From contig JAFVVQ010000017.1 of assembly GCA_017502085.1 (NCBI GenBank), positions 1 to 64,000 of the forward strand: a stretch of 64,000 nucleotides of DNA, in the 5' to 3' direction. How positions within the stretch are numbered: position 1 is the first letter of the stretch; every line of letters begins with the position of its first letter. The position numbers and the translations under genes were made by a program. A model generated the notes under the pieces. The model was not told the DNA's origin. It worked only from the letters and a program-made list of their open reading frames with translations, and searched no databases. Below, in pieces: positions 1 to 5,889 of the stretch. The stretch is from Clostridia bacterium (lineage in GTDB: Bacteria > Bacillota > Clostridia > Oscillospirales > Acutalibacteraceae).

Positions 1-301
1 TGGTTGCGGAGACAGGATTTGACTCGCGCGACTGCGGTCGCTTGGTCGCTCGCGGTCACAACAGTCCACCGGACTGTTGCTCTGTGCCGCTCGTCCTTCA
101 AATCCTGTCAGATAAAAAACAACAGCCGACGAATGTCGACTGCTGTTTTTTGGTTGCGGAGACAGGATTTGACTCGCGCGACTGCGGTCGCTTGGTCGCT
201 CGCGGTCACAACAGTCCACCGGACTGTTGCTCTGTGCCGCTCGTCCTTCAAATCCTGTCAGATAAAAAAACAACAGCCGACGAATGTCGACTGCTGTTTT
301 C
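1..301. repeat. Two tandem ~150-bp units carrying tRNA-fMet 3' ends and terminators
   Basis: Unit 1 is 1-150 and unit 2 is 151-301, nearly identical and differing mainly by one A in an A-run. Each starts with the 22 bp that form the last 22 nt of tRNA-fMet including CCA (minus sense), identical to 302-323. Next comes a structured module bounded by a 12-bp inverted repeat, GACAGGATTTGA at 11-22 and TCAAATCCTGTC at 98-109 in unit 1, with an inner perfect 9-bp stem CAACAGTCC/GGACTGTTG. Each unit ends with an A-rich hairpin. Read on the minus strand this looks like tRNA tail, terminator, hairpin module, tRNA tail, terminator. No D-arm or anticodon arm is present, so these are not tRNA genes. The array may continue left of the window. 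Confidence 0.85.
264..300 (-). terminator. Ancestral tRNA-fMet terminator, now displaced by the prophage
   Basis: On the minus strand this reads AAAAACAGCAGUCGAC, loop AUUC, then a complementary arm ending in a U-run. The two apparent mismatches on the plus strand become G-U pairs on the minus strand, giving a 16-bp stem, so the direction is leftward. It directly follows the displaced tRNA 3' end at 302. A second copy lies at 114-150. Confidence 0.7.
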
Positions 302-346
302 TGGTTGCGGAGACAGGATTTGAACCTGCGACCTCCGGGTTATGAG
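302..346 (-). other. attL core (displaced 3' part of tRNA-fMet)
   Basis: These 45 bp are identical to 30942-30986 and cover the tRNA from the anticodon loop through the CCA end. The match breaks at 347, inside the anticodon arm. The integrase gene starts its 3' end 44 bp away. The layout fits a tyrosine integrase that crosses over in the anticodon region and brings its own copy of the tRNA 3' half, leaving this fragment behind. Confidence 0.9.
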
Positions 347-389
347 AGCAGTACCACAACGGCTGAAACCCTTGATATATAAGGGTTTC

Positions 390-1565
390 TCAACCTGTCT
401 GACTTGCATCTGACTTGCATTTTGATTTTTGCTTCAAAAATTCATCAAGTTTAACAATCGAGCGGGCCTTTTGAGCCTCCGAAAGATGAGTATATATTTT
501 CATAGTAGTATCGGCAGAAGCATGACCGAGAAGGTACTGTGCGGTAAGAACATCAACACCCGCTTCAAAGAGGATAGTCGCATACGTGTGCCTCAGATCG
601 TGCCAACCGAAGGGCTGAATTGTCAAAACAACTTCTTTCGGTTCACAATGCTTTTTTCTTCCGCTGCTTCCGAATTCACACTCAAGGTCAATCAGAAAAC
701 TTTCAAGCATTCGATTCCATCCATCAAGAGTCTGCATTTTATTTTTTGCAGAGGGACAGACATAAAGACTCGTCTTTGATTCTTTACGAAGGAAGTCGGA
801 CAAGGCAGAGGGCATCGAAATGACACGCACACCTGCGGCGGTTTTGGGAAGCTTCAATTCTTTTGCTTTGAAATCATAGCTTTTGTTTACGGTGATAGTG
901 TTATTTTCAAAATCAATGTCATTCCACGTCAAAGCAGTCATTTCTCCACGGCGCAGGCCTGCAAGCATAGCTATCATTGCGGCTCGTTTCCCTCTGTGTC
1001 CGGAGCTTAATGTGATAATATTATTTCGTTCCGATTCCGAAAGAGCACGTCTTTCGGATTTCTGAGCATTCTGAGGCATATCCGCAAATTCGGTAGGATT
1101 GAATTCAATAGCCCTGTTTTTTATCGCAAACTTAAAAACCTGAGAACAGACCTGCTTATATCCTACGATTGTTTTATGCGCTGATGGCTTACCTGTTGCC
1201 GGATTCCTTTTTGAAAGGTCGGTCAATGCCTCTTCAACCTGATAGACTTTTATGCTTTTGAGAGGAACTCCGCCGATGTAGGAATAAAAATATTCGATAC
1301 GTTTTTTCTTAGTATTATATTCAGATTCGGATAACTTGTTTTTCTGCGATGAAAGAAAAAGCTTTGCCCATTCTTCAAAGGTGTCTTTTTCTTTTGTAAT
1401 GTCAATCCCCTTCCCCAATGATGCACGCAACTCATCCGCTTTCTTCTGAGCTTCTTTTTGTGTTTTACCGTAGACGGTTTTATATTTTCGCTTACCGTTC
1501 TCGTCTTTTCCGAGATAAACCTGAATGGCAAACCTTCCGTCACTTCTGACTTGTTTTTTTGGCAT
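390..1565 (-). CDS. int: Tyrosine-family site-specific integrase
   Basis: Phage integrase of 391 residues. The N-terminal ~60 residues look like an AP2-type arm-binding domain (KDENGKRKYKTVYGKT), followed by a SAM-like core-binding domain and a catalytic domain. Visible active-site residues are Arg ~205 (AGLRRGE), the HDLRH motif (~322-326), LLGHAS (~348) and nucleophile Tyr ~358 (KIYTH). The ATG at 1565 is chosen over a TTG at 1598 because AAAGGGTG lies about 8 bp upstream of it. It is the first gene inside attL and reads toward it, as expected for a prophage integrated at a tRNA. The arm-type sites overlap its 3' end. Confidence 0.95.
   Translation of the reverse strand: MPKKQVRSDGRFAIQVYLGKDENGKRKYKTVYGKTQKEAQKKADELRASLGKGIDITKEKDTFEEWAKLFLSSQKNKLSESEYNTKKKRIEYFYSYIGGVPLKSIKVYQVEEALTDLSKRNPATGKPSAHKTIVGYKQVCSQVFKFAIKNRAIEFNPTEFADMPQNAQKSERRALSESERNNIITLSSGHRGKRAAMIAMLAGLRRGEMTALTWNDIDFENNTITVNKSYDFKAKELKLPKTAAGVRVISMPSALSDFLRKESKTSLYVCPSAKNKMQTLDGWNRMLESFLIDLECEFGSSGRKKHCEPKEVVLTIQPFGWHDLRHTYATILFEAGVDVLTAQYLLGHASADTTMKIYTHLSEAQKARSIVKLDEFLKQKSKCKSDASQTG
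401..420. promoter_or_regulatory. Left arm-type integrase sites (P arm)
   Basis: GACTTGCAT occurs twice in direct orientation (401-409 and 412-420) with an 11-bp period, 55 bp inside the attL core. The same 9-mer pair with the same period occurs near the right end at 30810-30829. Tandem direct repeats at both phage ends are the usual form of integrase arm sites. The left pair lies inside the last codons of the integrase gene. Confidence 0.65.
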
Positions 1566-1592
1566 AAAATAACACCCTTTCTTGAAAAATGG

Positions 1593-1706
1593 TTGCAAAA
1601 TTTCAAGCAGGATGCTATAATACTATTGCACTCCTGCTTACTGTGGTTGGTGGTGGGATTTGCGCTTCTTGTCTCCCGGTGTTGGCGCATCGGGAGACTT
1701 TTTTTT
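1593..1706 (+). ncRNA. Candidate small RNA between int and the DUF4236 gene
   Basis: On the plus strand TTGCAA (1593-1598), a 17-bp spacer and a perfect TATAAT (1616-1621) are followed about 50 bp later by a strong intrinsic terminator: stem GTCTCCCG (1671-1678) with CGGGAGAC (1691-1698), then eight T. No plus-strand gene lies between. The predicted transcript would be about 75-80 nt and antisense to the int leader region. The promoter also sits in an inverted repeat AAGCAGGA (1605-1612)/TCCTGCTT (1632-1639). The terminator is clear; a true sRNA is inference. Confidence 0.35.
1671..1706 (+). terminator. Strong intrinsic terminator (plus strand)
   Basis: An 8-9 bp GC-rich stem is followed by eight T residues. 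The T-run follows the hairpin only in the plus direction, although both neighbouring genes run leftward. It therefore ends an unannotated rightward transcript or blocks readthrough. Confidence 0.7.
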
Positions 1707-2472
1707 ATTTGAACTTGATATGAAGTGTTGCAATAAACATTTGCTCTCCATCTTCTGTGTGACTTCTGACGTCAAACAAGCTGCTTTCTATAATATCGAT
1801 ATAGCGAAGCAGTTTGGGAACATCGTCATTGATGATGCCGACGTATTCTTCGTCAACCAAAACCTTGACGGTGGGTGGATCGCAATCTTCACAAACCTCG
1901 AAAGAAAGATCTACATTAAATGTATCTGAATGCTTGTTTCGGTAAACTTTTCCGAGTATCCTCTGAGATTCGGGAGAATAGCAATCTTTAAGCTCCGCAT
2001 GAAAAGAACTTTCAGCACTCCCCGTTCTTTCAGCTTCTGCAGCAGCCTTAGCTTCTGTTTCTGCGACCTGAGCGAGCTTCTTGTCCTTGCGCTTTTTCAA
2101 TACAATAAAAACAACAAGAGCTACGACAGCAACGAAAATACAAGCAACGGGAATTCCAATCTTAGGATTAGCTTTCAAGAATTGAATTCCCGCCATAACG
2201 AAGGCGAAGATGACAAAAAGAACAATAAAGCCCAAGCAACCGATAGAACCGACGGAACCTCCGCTTGTATTCTTGCTTTTTGATTTGCCTCCCTTGGAAG
2301 AGGAATAATAAACTCCCGTGCCAGGAACACCGACTGAAGTTGTTCGTTTTCCTTTGGAATTAACGGTGTAGTGAGCACCCTTACCTCCAACAGTAATGCC
2401 AGCTGATTTTTTGTTAAGATTGAGCTTAACACCAGGAGCGATTTTAACACTTTTTCTGAACTTGAATCCCAT
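1705..2472 (-). CDS. DUF4236-type membrane protein of the lysogeny module
   Basis: A 255-residue protein. The first ~60 residues match the DUF4236 pattern: MGFKFRKSVKIAPGVKLNL, then glycine/threonine-rich TTSVGVPGTG. Two hydrophobic segments follow (~85-105 and ~110-128), then KKRKDKK and a soluble, partly charged tail of ~125 residues. It is probably a membrane protein with an extracytoplasmic or cytoplasmic tail. It lies between integrase and repressor in the same direction, so it is likely expressed from the prophage. That position is typical of lysogenic-conversion or superinfection-exclusion genes, but no function can be read from the sequence. Its stop codon lies in the T-run of the plus-strand terminator. 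Confidence 0.7.
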   Translation of the reverse strand: MGFKFRKSVKIAPGVKLNLNKKSAGITVGGKGAHYTVNSKGKRTTSVGVPGTGVYYSSSKGGKSKSKNTSGGSVGSIGCLGFIVLFVIFAFVMAGIQFLKANPKIGIPVACIFVAVVALVVFIVLKKRKDKKLAQVAETEAKAAAEAERTGSAESSFHAELKDCYSPESQRILGKVYRNKHSDTFNVDLSFEVCEDCDPPTVKVLVDEEYVGIINDDVPKLLRYIDIIESSLFDVRSHTEDGEQMFIATLHIKFK

Positions 2473-2493
2473 AATAACACATCCTTAATTACT

Positions 2494-3108
2494 TTATCTT
2501 ATCAAACTGAAAAAAGCAACGGCTTTGCCGAGAATTCTTATTTCGGCAAGTTGCTCGTTAGAATAAATCAAATCATCATACATCGGATTGCAAGGTGAAA
2601 GAACAATCTTGTTCGAAAATTTATGAACCTTTTTCAATGTTGCTTCATCGCCTATTAGAACGGCTGCGATTTCTCCGTCCTCAACATCAGGTTGACTGCG
2701 GATATAAACGATATCTCCGTCAAAAATACGGGCATTAATCATACTGTCGCCTTTGCACTTGAGTGCAAAATCGGCAGGAATGCTCTCGTCAACCTTCACA
2801 AACATTTCTATGTTTTCGGTAGCAAGGATAGGCTCTCCACAAGCGATTGTGCCAAGCAGAGGAACATTTTTGAATTTAGGTAAAGAAAGGATATTGTCAG
2901 GAAGAGCCTCTTCCCATCCCATAAGAGCAGAAGGACTTACCTTGAGAATCTCTGCTAATTGAGAAATCCTTCCATGTCGCAAAGATTTAATATTTCCACT
3001 TTCCCAACGTTGGACCGTTGCTTCGGAAACTCCCATTTTATCAGCTATCTCAAGCAAAGTATAGCCAAGTTCTGAACGTCTTCTTTTTAATACATCTGAT
3101 AAAGACAT
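2494..3108 (-). CDS. CI/LexA-like repressor (HTH_XRE + S24 peptidase)
   Basis: A 204-residue lysogeny repressor. Residues ~4-65 form an XRE helix-turn-helix (LSDVLKRRR, DKMGVSEATVQRWESG). The C-terminal half is an S24 self-cleaving domain with catalytic Ser ~122 in GDSMINARIFDGD and Lys ~159 in EATLKKVHKF. The likely cleavage site is the Cys-Gly in TIACGEP (~90). SOS-linked self-cleavage is family knowledge, not shown here. The start at 3108 is chosen from GAGGTGATAAG just before the ATG; upstream in-frame starts lack such a site. It is divergent from the Cro-like gene across a 156-bp operator region. Confidence 0.93.
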   Translation of the reverse strand: MSLSDVLKRRRSELGYTLLEIADKMGVSEATVQRWESGNIKSLRHGRISQLAEILKVSPSALMGWEEALPDNILSLPKFKNVPLLGTIACGEPILATENIEMFVKVDESIPADFALKCKGDSMINARIFDGDIVYIRSQPDVEDGEIAAVLIGDEATLKKVHKFSNKIVLSPCNPMYDDLIYSNEQLAEIRILGKAVAFFSLIR

Positions 3109-3125
3109 CTTATCACCTCGACAAT

Positions 3126-3154
3126 ATATTATCACATTCTTTCGCATAATGCAA
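3126..3154 (-). promoter_or_regulatory. Leftward repressor promoter (P_RM-like)
   Basis: On the minus strand the -35 is TTGCAT (3149-3154), the spacer is 17 bp and the -10 is TAATAT (3126-3131). The repressor ATG is 18 bp beyond the -10. It overlaps the 17-bp operator at 3139-3155, which fits autoregulation. Confidence 0.65.
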
Positions 3155-3155
3155 G
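3139..3155. promoter_or_regulatory. Operator O1 (17-bp pseudo-palindrome)
   Basis: CTTTCGCATAATGCAAG. It shares the pattern CTTWCGYAWAAYGMAAG with 3228-3244 and 3478-3494. Further half-sites lie between them (CTTGCAATTTGCAAA at 3162-3176 and CTTTCGCAAAAAG at 3181-3193). Likely binding sites of the repressor and the Cro-like protein. Confidence 0.6.
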
Positions 3156-3195
3156 AAGAATCTTGCAATTTGCAAAAAAACTTTCGCAAAAAGTA

Positions 3196-3224
3196 TTGAC
3201 AAACAAATAAATCAGTGATATATT
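3196..3224 (+). promoter_or_regulatory. Rightward early promoter (P_R-like)
   Basis: TTGACA (3196-3201), a 17-bp spacer and TATATT (3219-3224). The predicted start is near 3231, inside operator O2. It would drive the Cro-like gene and the early operon including the retroelement. Confidence 0.8.
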
Positions 3225-3227
3225 GAA

Positions 3228-3244
3228 CTTACGCAAAACGCAAG
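3228..3244. promoter_or_regulatory. Operator O2 at the early transcription start
   Basis: CTTACGCAAAACGCAAG covers the predicted +1 of the rightward promoter, so bound repressor would block early transcription. Confidence 0.6.
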
Positions 3245-3264
3245 AAGCGAAAGAAGGTGAGAAA

Positions 3265-3486
3265 ATGTATATCGTAAACGTTGAAAAGCTCAAAGGAAAA
3301 ATGGTTGAAAAAGGCTTTAACAACACCACTTTTTCATATGCACTTGGGATTGGAAGAGACACACTGAGAAGCTATCTTAAGGATTATAGCAAAATTCCTT
3401 ACGACATTCTTTCTAAAATGGCAGAGGTTTTAGAATGTGATGAACATGAAGCTAAGGCTATTTTTTTTGTTCTCAAACTTACGTAA
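3265..3486 (+). CDS. Cro-like HTH protein
   Basis: A 73-residue helix-turn-helix protein (FSYALGIGRDTLRSYLKD) with no other domain, divergent from the repressor and first in the rightward transcript. Size, fold and position fit a Cro-type switch protein that competes with CI at the shared operators. The ATG at 3265 follows AAGAAGGTGAG. Its stop codon lies inside a third operator copy (3478-3494). Confidence 0.75.
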   Translation: MYIVNVEKLKGKMVEKGFNNTTFSYALGIGRDTLRSYLKDYSKIPYDILSKMAEVLECDEHEAKAIFFVLKLT

Positions 3487-3494
3487 AACGAAAG
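3478..3494. promoter_or_regulatory. Operator O3 downstream of the Cro-like gene
   Basis: CTTACGTAAAACGAAAG is a third 17-bp copy, 250 bp from O2 and overlapping the stop codon of the Cro-like gene. It could allow looping with O1/O2, act as a roadblock, or control the next gene. No clear promoter is visible beside it. Confidence 0.5.
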
Positions 3495-3539
3495 CCAAGT
3501 CACACCAACCACAGAAAATAAAAAAAGGAGAGAAAAAGA

Positions 3540-3833
3540 ATGGCAGCAAAAAAATATACGTTCGATGCCTATTGGGAGAACCTTCCCGACGAACTGACAC
3601 CCGTCAACGTCGGAAATCTTCTTCAGCTTTCAGAGACCAACATCAACAAGAAGCTTAATTCGGGTGAAATACCCGGCTACAAAATCGGGGACTGTTGGCG
3701 CATTACCCGAGAAGAGCTTAAAGCGGATATTGAAAGCCGAAAGAACGATGAAGCCCGAAGAACATATCTGCTCAAAGAGCTTCAGAGAGTAGAAAGCCGC
3801 ATTCAGAAGAAGATATGTATCTTCGCACAGTAG
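3540..3833 (+). CDS. Small HTH_17/excisionase-family DNA-binding protein
   Basis: A 97-residue protein. Residues ~20-55 (LTPVNVGNLLQLSETNINKKL, then IPGYKIGDCWRITREEL) have the winged-helix pattern of excisionase/HTH_17 proteins, including the typical G-x-K-x-G-x-x-W-R-I segment. The C-terminus is a charged helix. AGGAGA precedes the ATG. As an early gene with this fold it may be the directionality factor for the integrase or a further early regulator; the sequence does not decide between them. Confidence 0.65.
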   Translation: MAAKKYTFDAYWENLPDELTPVNVGNLLQLSETNINKKLNSGEIPGYKIGDCWRITREELKADIESRKNDEARRTYLLKELQRVESRIQKKICIFAQ

Positions 3834-3847
3834 GAGGTAACCGGAAA

Positions 3848-4123
3848 ATGGTAGCATCGACATTCTATGAGATTATCGCAATGGTGATTATTGCCCTTGT
3901 TGCTGTTAACAAAGACAAGGTTGTTGACTGGGAGCAAAAACAGATAAAGAAACTCAAACGCTTTCTCCGCAAGCTTTGGAAAAAACTCAAGCGATTTCTT
4001 CGCAGACAGCTCCGCAAAAGCCCTCGCATCGTTGCTTGGGCGGAGAAACCTACAAAGCGCGGCAAACCCGATTCCGAATGGATTGAGGGTCAGATTAAGG
4101 TGTTCGGGGATGAGTGGAGGTAA
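3848..4123 (+). CDS. Small basic membrane protein
   Basis: A 91-residue protein. A single hydrophobic N-terminal segment (~5-22, EIIAMVIIALVAV) is followed by a strongly basic stretch rich in K/R/L (~32-60), probably an amphipathic helix, and a short tail. The start at 3848 is chosen because AGGAGGT lies 10 bp upstream; an earlier ATG at 3815 overlaps the preceding gene and has no such site. Not recognised. Its place between the early regulator and the retroelement suggests a small early effector at the membrane. Confidence 0.5.
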   Translation: MVASTFYEIIAMVIIALVAVNKDKVVDWEQKQIKKLKRFLRKLWKKLKRFLRRQLRKSPRIVAWAEKPTKRGKPDSEWIEGQIKVFGDEWR

Positions 4124-4169
4124 AACATTGATGTAATGTCAATTAATATAAAATTCAAGGAGGAAAAAT

Positions 4170-4781
4170 ATGAATCACATTGAAATTAACGGCATCAAAA
4201 TCGAGCTTAACGAAGCTCAGACTAAACAGCTTGCGGAGAGTTTTGCACTTGATTGCAAGCAGAAAAGACTTGCAGATTATTCAAAAAGCGAGGCAGTAAG
4301 AATCGGCGAATCAGAGTTTATTGTGCTTGAGCAGGAAAATGGCAGAACATATCTGCTACTCAAAGGATTGCTTACAGAAAGCACCGAGTTCGGCACAAAT
4401 AACTATTATGACGGCAGTAATGTTGACGAAATCTGCAACGATTTTGCTGTTGAGCTTATGAATGCGGTCGGAGAAGAGAACGTTCTTCCGTTCACGGTTG
4501 ACCTTACCGCAAACGACGGTCTGAAGTGCTACGGAACTATTGAAAGAAGGGCTGCTCTGCTTACTGCGGAACAGTACCGCAAGTATGTGTATATCATTGA
4601 TGAACAGAAGCTTGATAAATGGTGGTGGTTGGCAACACCATTCAGCACGGCAAAGCACAATGATACAGAATGCGCTCTTTGCGTTTCGCCCGACGGCATC
4701 ATGAGCTACTACGGCTTCAACAACAGTGTCGGCGTTCGCCCGTTTTGTATCTTAAATTCTAATATCTTTGTATCTGATTAA
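4170..4781 (+). CDS. Retroelement variable protein 1 (C-type-lectin-like, DUF6273-like)
   Basis: A 203-residue protein without signal peptide or membrane segment. The C-terminal ~60 residues have the C-type-lectin/DUF6273-like pattern WWWLATP, CVSPDG, GVRPF found in many retroelement targets. The variable repeat covers codons 175-187: the 12 mutable codons now encode D, I, M, S, Y, Y, G, F, N, N, S, V, framed by invariant SP and GVRP. The ~140 N-terminal residues would be the scaffold; it shares VGEENV and DLTxxDGLK motifs with variable protein 2, so the two are paralogues. RBS AGGAGG. Ligand unknown; with no tail-fibre domain or secretion signal, a cytoplasmic or virion-minor role is possible. 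Confidence 0.85.
   Translation: MNHIEINGIKIELNEAQTKQLAESFALDCKQKRLADYSKSEAVRIGESEFIVLEQENGRTYLLLKGLLTESTEFGTNNYYDGSNVDEICNDFAVELMNAVGEENVLPFTVDLTANDGLKCYGTIERRAALLTAEQYRKYVYIIDEQKLDKWWWLATPFSTAKHNDTECALCVSPDGIMSYYGFNNSVGVRPFCILNSNIFVSD
4676..4743 (+). repeat. Variable repeat VR1
   Basis: These 68 bp align without gaps to the template repeat 5715-5782. In the core there are 10 substitutions (4 A>T, 6 A>G), all where the template has A. The flanking TCTTTGCGTTTCGCCCG on the left and GGCGTTCGCCCGT on the right are unchanged. The right block, containing the small palindrome GGCGTTCGCC, is the candidate initiation-of-mutagenic-homology sequence. Confidence 0.95.
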
Positions 4782-4792
4782 GGAGAATGAAA

Positions 4793-5314
4793 ATGAGCAA
4801 AGTGATTGATAATGGCGCAACATTTGAGGTTGCAGGAATTGAGTTCATAAAGTTTCCCTATACTGACGGAATGGTGGCAGCGGTTGCAAGAAATATACTG
4901 TTTCGCTCGACTTTCGGAGAAAACAATAACCTTACAACAAGCAAAGTCTTGAGAACCTTGCAGTCAGAAATCCTGCCTTCAATTATCAAGACTATCGGTG
5001 AAGAAAATGTATGCGAATTCGAGACGGACCTTACAACCCTTGATGGTCTGAAACCTTATCCTGTACTTGAATCAAAAATCAGTCTGCCGACACTTGATTT
5101 TTACAGACAGAATGTCGAGATCTTTGATAAATACAAAGTCAATTCGTGGTGGTGGCTTGCAACTCCCGAAAGTTCGGATGAACACAGCAATTCAAACTGG
5201 ACTCTTTGCGTTTCGCCCGGCGGCGGCATTTACTGCAACTTCTACAACTTCATTAGCGGCGTTCGCCCGTTTTTAATCTTTAAATCTTCTATCTTTGAAT
5301 CTTTTTTAAAATGA
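4793..5314 (+). CDS. Retroelement variable protein 2 (paralogue of variable protein 1)
   Basis: A 173-residue protein of the same C-type-lectin-like/DUF6273-like class: WWWLATP, LCVSPGGG, GVRPF. Variable codons are residue 143 and residues 145-155, now G, then G, I, Y, C, N, F, Y, N, F, I, S. It is distinct from protein 1 in the N-terminal half but shares IGEENV and DLTTLDGLK. The ATG at 4793 is 7 bp after AGGAG; the ATG at 4787 is too close. The stop overlaps the start of the Avd-like gene (ATGA), so the two are translationally coupled. Two tandem targets served by one template let the phage hold two independently diversified binders. Confidence 0.85.
   Translation: MSKVIDNGATFEVAGIEFIKFPYTDGMVAAVARNILFRSTFGENNNLTTSKVLRTLQSEILPSIIKTIGEENVCEFETDLTTLDGLKPYPVLESKISLPTLDFYRQNVEIFDKYKVNSWWWLATPESSDEHSNSNWTLCVSPGGGIYCNFYNFISGVRPFLIFKSSIFESFLK
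5203..5270 (+). repeat. Variable repeat VR2
   Basis: These 68 bp align without gaps to the template 5715-5782. There are 12 core substitutions (5 A>G, 7 A>T), all at template adenines, and several differ from those in VR1. Both flanks match the template and VR1. Independent mutation patterns in two repeats show that the element has been active. Confidence 0.95.
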
Positions 5315-5688
5315 ATGATAAAAACGAAACCGAATTAAAGGTGATTGTTAAGGCCAAACAGCTTGCATCTCATACTTTTACACTTACATCAAACTGCAAT
5401 CGGTATCCGAAAAAGTACAGACATTCGCTTGTAGATAGAATTCAGTTGAAAAGCCTTGATATTTATGAAAAATTGTTTGAGGCCAACAGAATCAACAACA
5501 GGGTTACTAAAGCATTGCGGTGTGAAACCATAACGCAGGCGATTACTTACTGTGACGAGCTTCTGTTTTTCATCGAGCTTTCCATGGAACTGAAGCTTCT
5601 GAACGGAGATTCTGCTGCTTACTGGAGTAAAATGGTCCATGATGTTAAGTATATGGCAATAGCATGGAGAACCAAGGAGCAAAAATAA
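5311..5688 (+). CDS. avd: Avd-like accessory variability determinant
   Basis: A 125-residue, helix-rich, basic protein. Length, four predicted helices (LVDRIQLKSLDIYEKLFEA, then ALRCETITQAITYCDELLFFIELSMELK) and position between variable gene and template match the Avd/23S-rRNA intervening-sequence four-helix bundle family. In characterised retroelements Avd forms a pentamer that binds the reverse transcriptase and template RNA and is needed for cDNA synthesis (family knowledge). Its ATG overlaps the stop of variable protein 2 and lacks its own Shine-Dalgarno site. Confidence 0.85.
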   Translation: MNDKNETELKVIVKAKQLASHTFTLTSNCNRYPKKYRHSLVDRIQLKSLDIYEKLFEANRINNRVTKALRCETITQAITYCDELLFFIELSMELKLLNGDSAAYWSKMVHDVKYMAIAWRTKEQK

Positions 5689-5714
5689 GATCTTGGGTTA
5701 TGCGTTGTATTTTT

Positions 5715-5782
5715 TCTTTGCGTTTCGCCCGACGGCAACATAAACTACAACAACTACAACAACAATAACGGCGTTCGCCCGT
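5715..5782 (+). ncRNA. Template repeat (TR) of the retroelement
   Basis: A non-coding 68-bp near-copy of VR1 and VR2 lying between avd and the reverse transcriptase gene. The core holds 21 adenines in 12 codon-equivalents: seven AAC, one AAT, two TAC, one GAC, one ATA. None can become a stop codon by mutating A, and AAC/AAT give the widest amino-acid range. This is the hallmark of an adenine-mutagenised template. Just beyond the right border the template reads CGTATT where both VRs read CGTTTT. The 107-nt spacer to the RT start (5783-5889), with hairpin CCTTT-CCG-AAAGG, probably forms part of the template RNA. Confidence 0.95.
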
Positions 5783-5889
5783 ATTGGTGGAAAGCTCGAC
5801 AGAGTAGGCATAAGCCGAAAACCATGCGCCACATCAAAAGAACGCATAACCTTTCCGAAAGGATAAACAAAAAAAAGGAACTGTGTTGC

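Noticed and set aside
1-301. CRISPR array or tRNA genes in the left-end repeats
   Set aside because: The units are tandem and almost identical without spacers, and they lack D and anticodon arms, so neither CRISPR nor complete tRNA fits.
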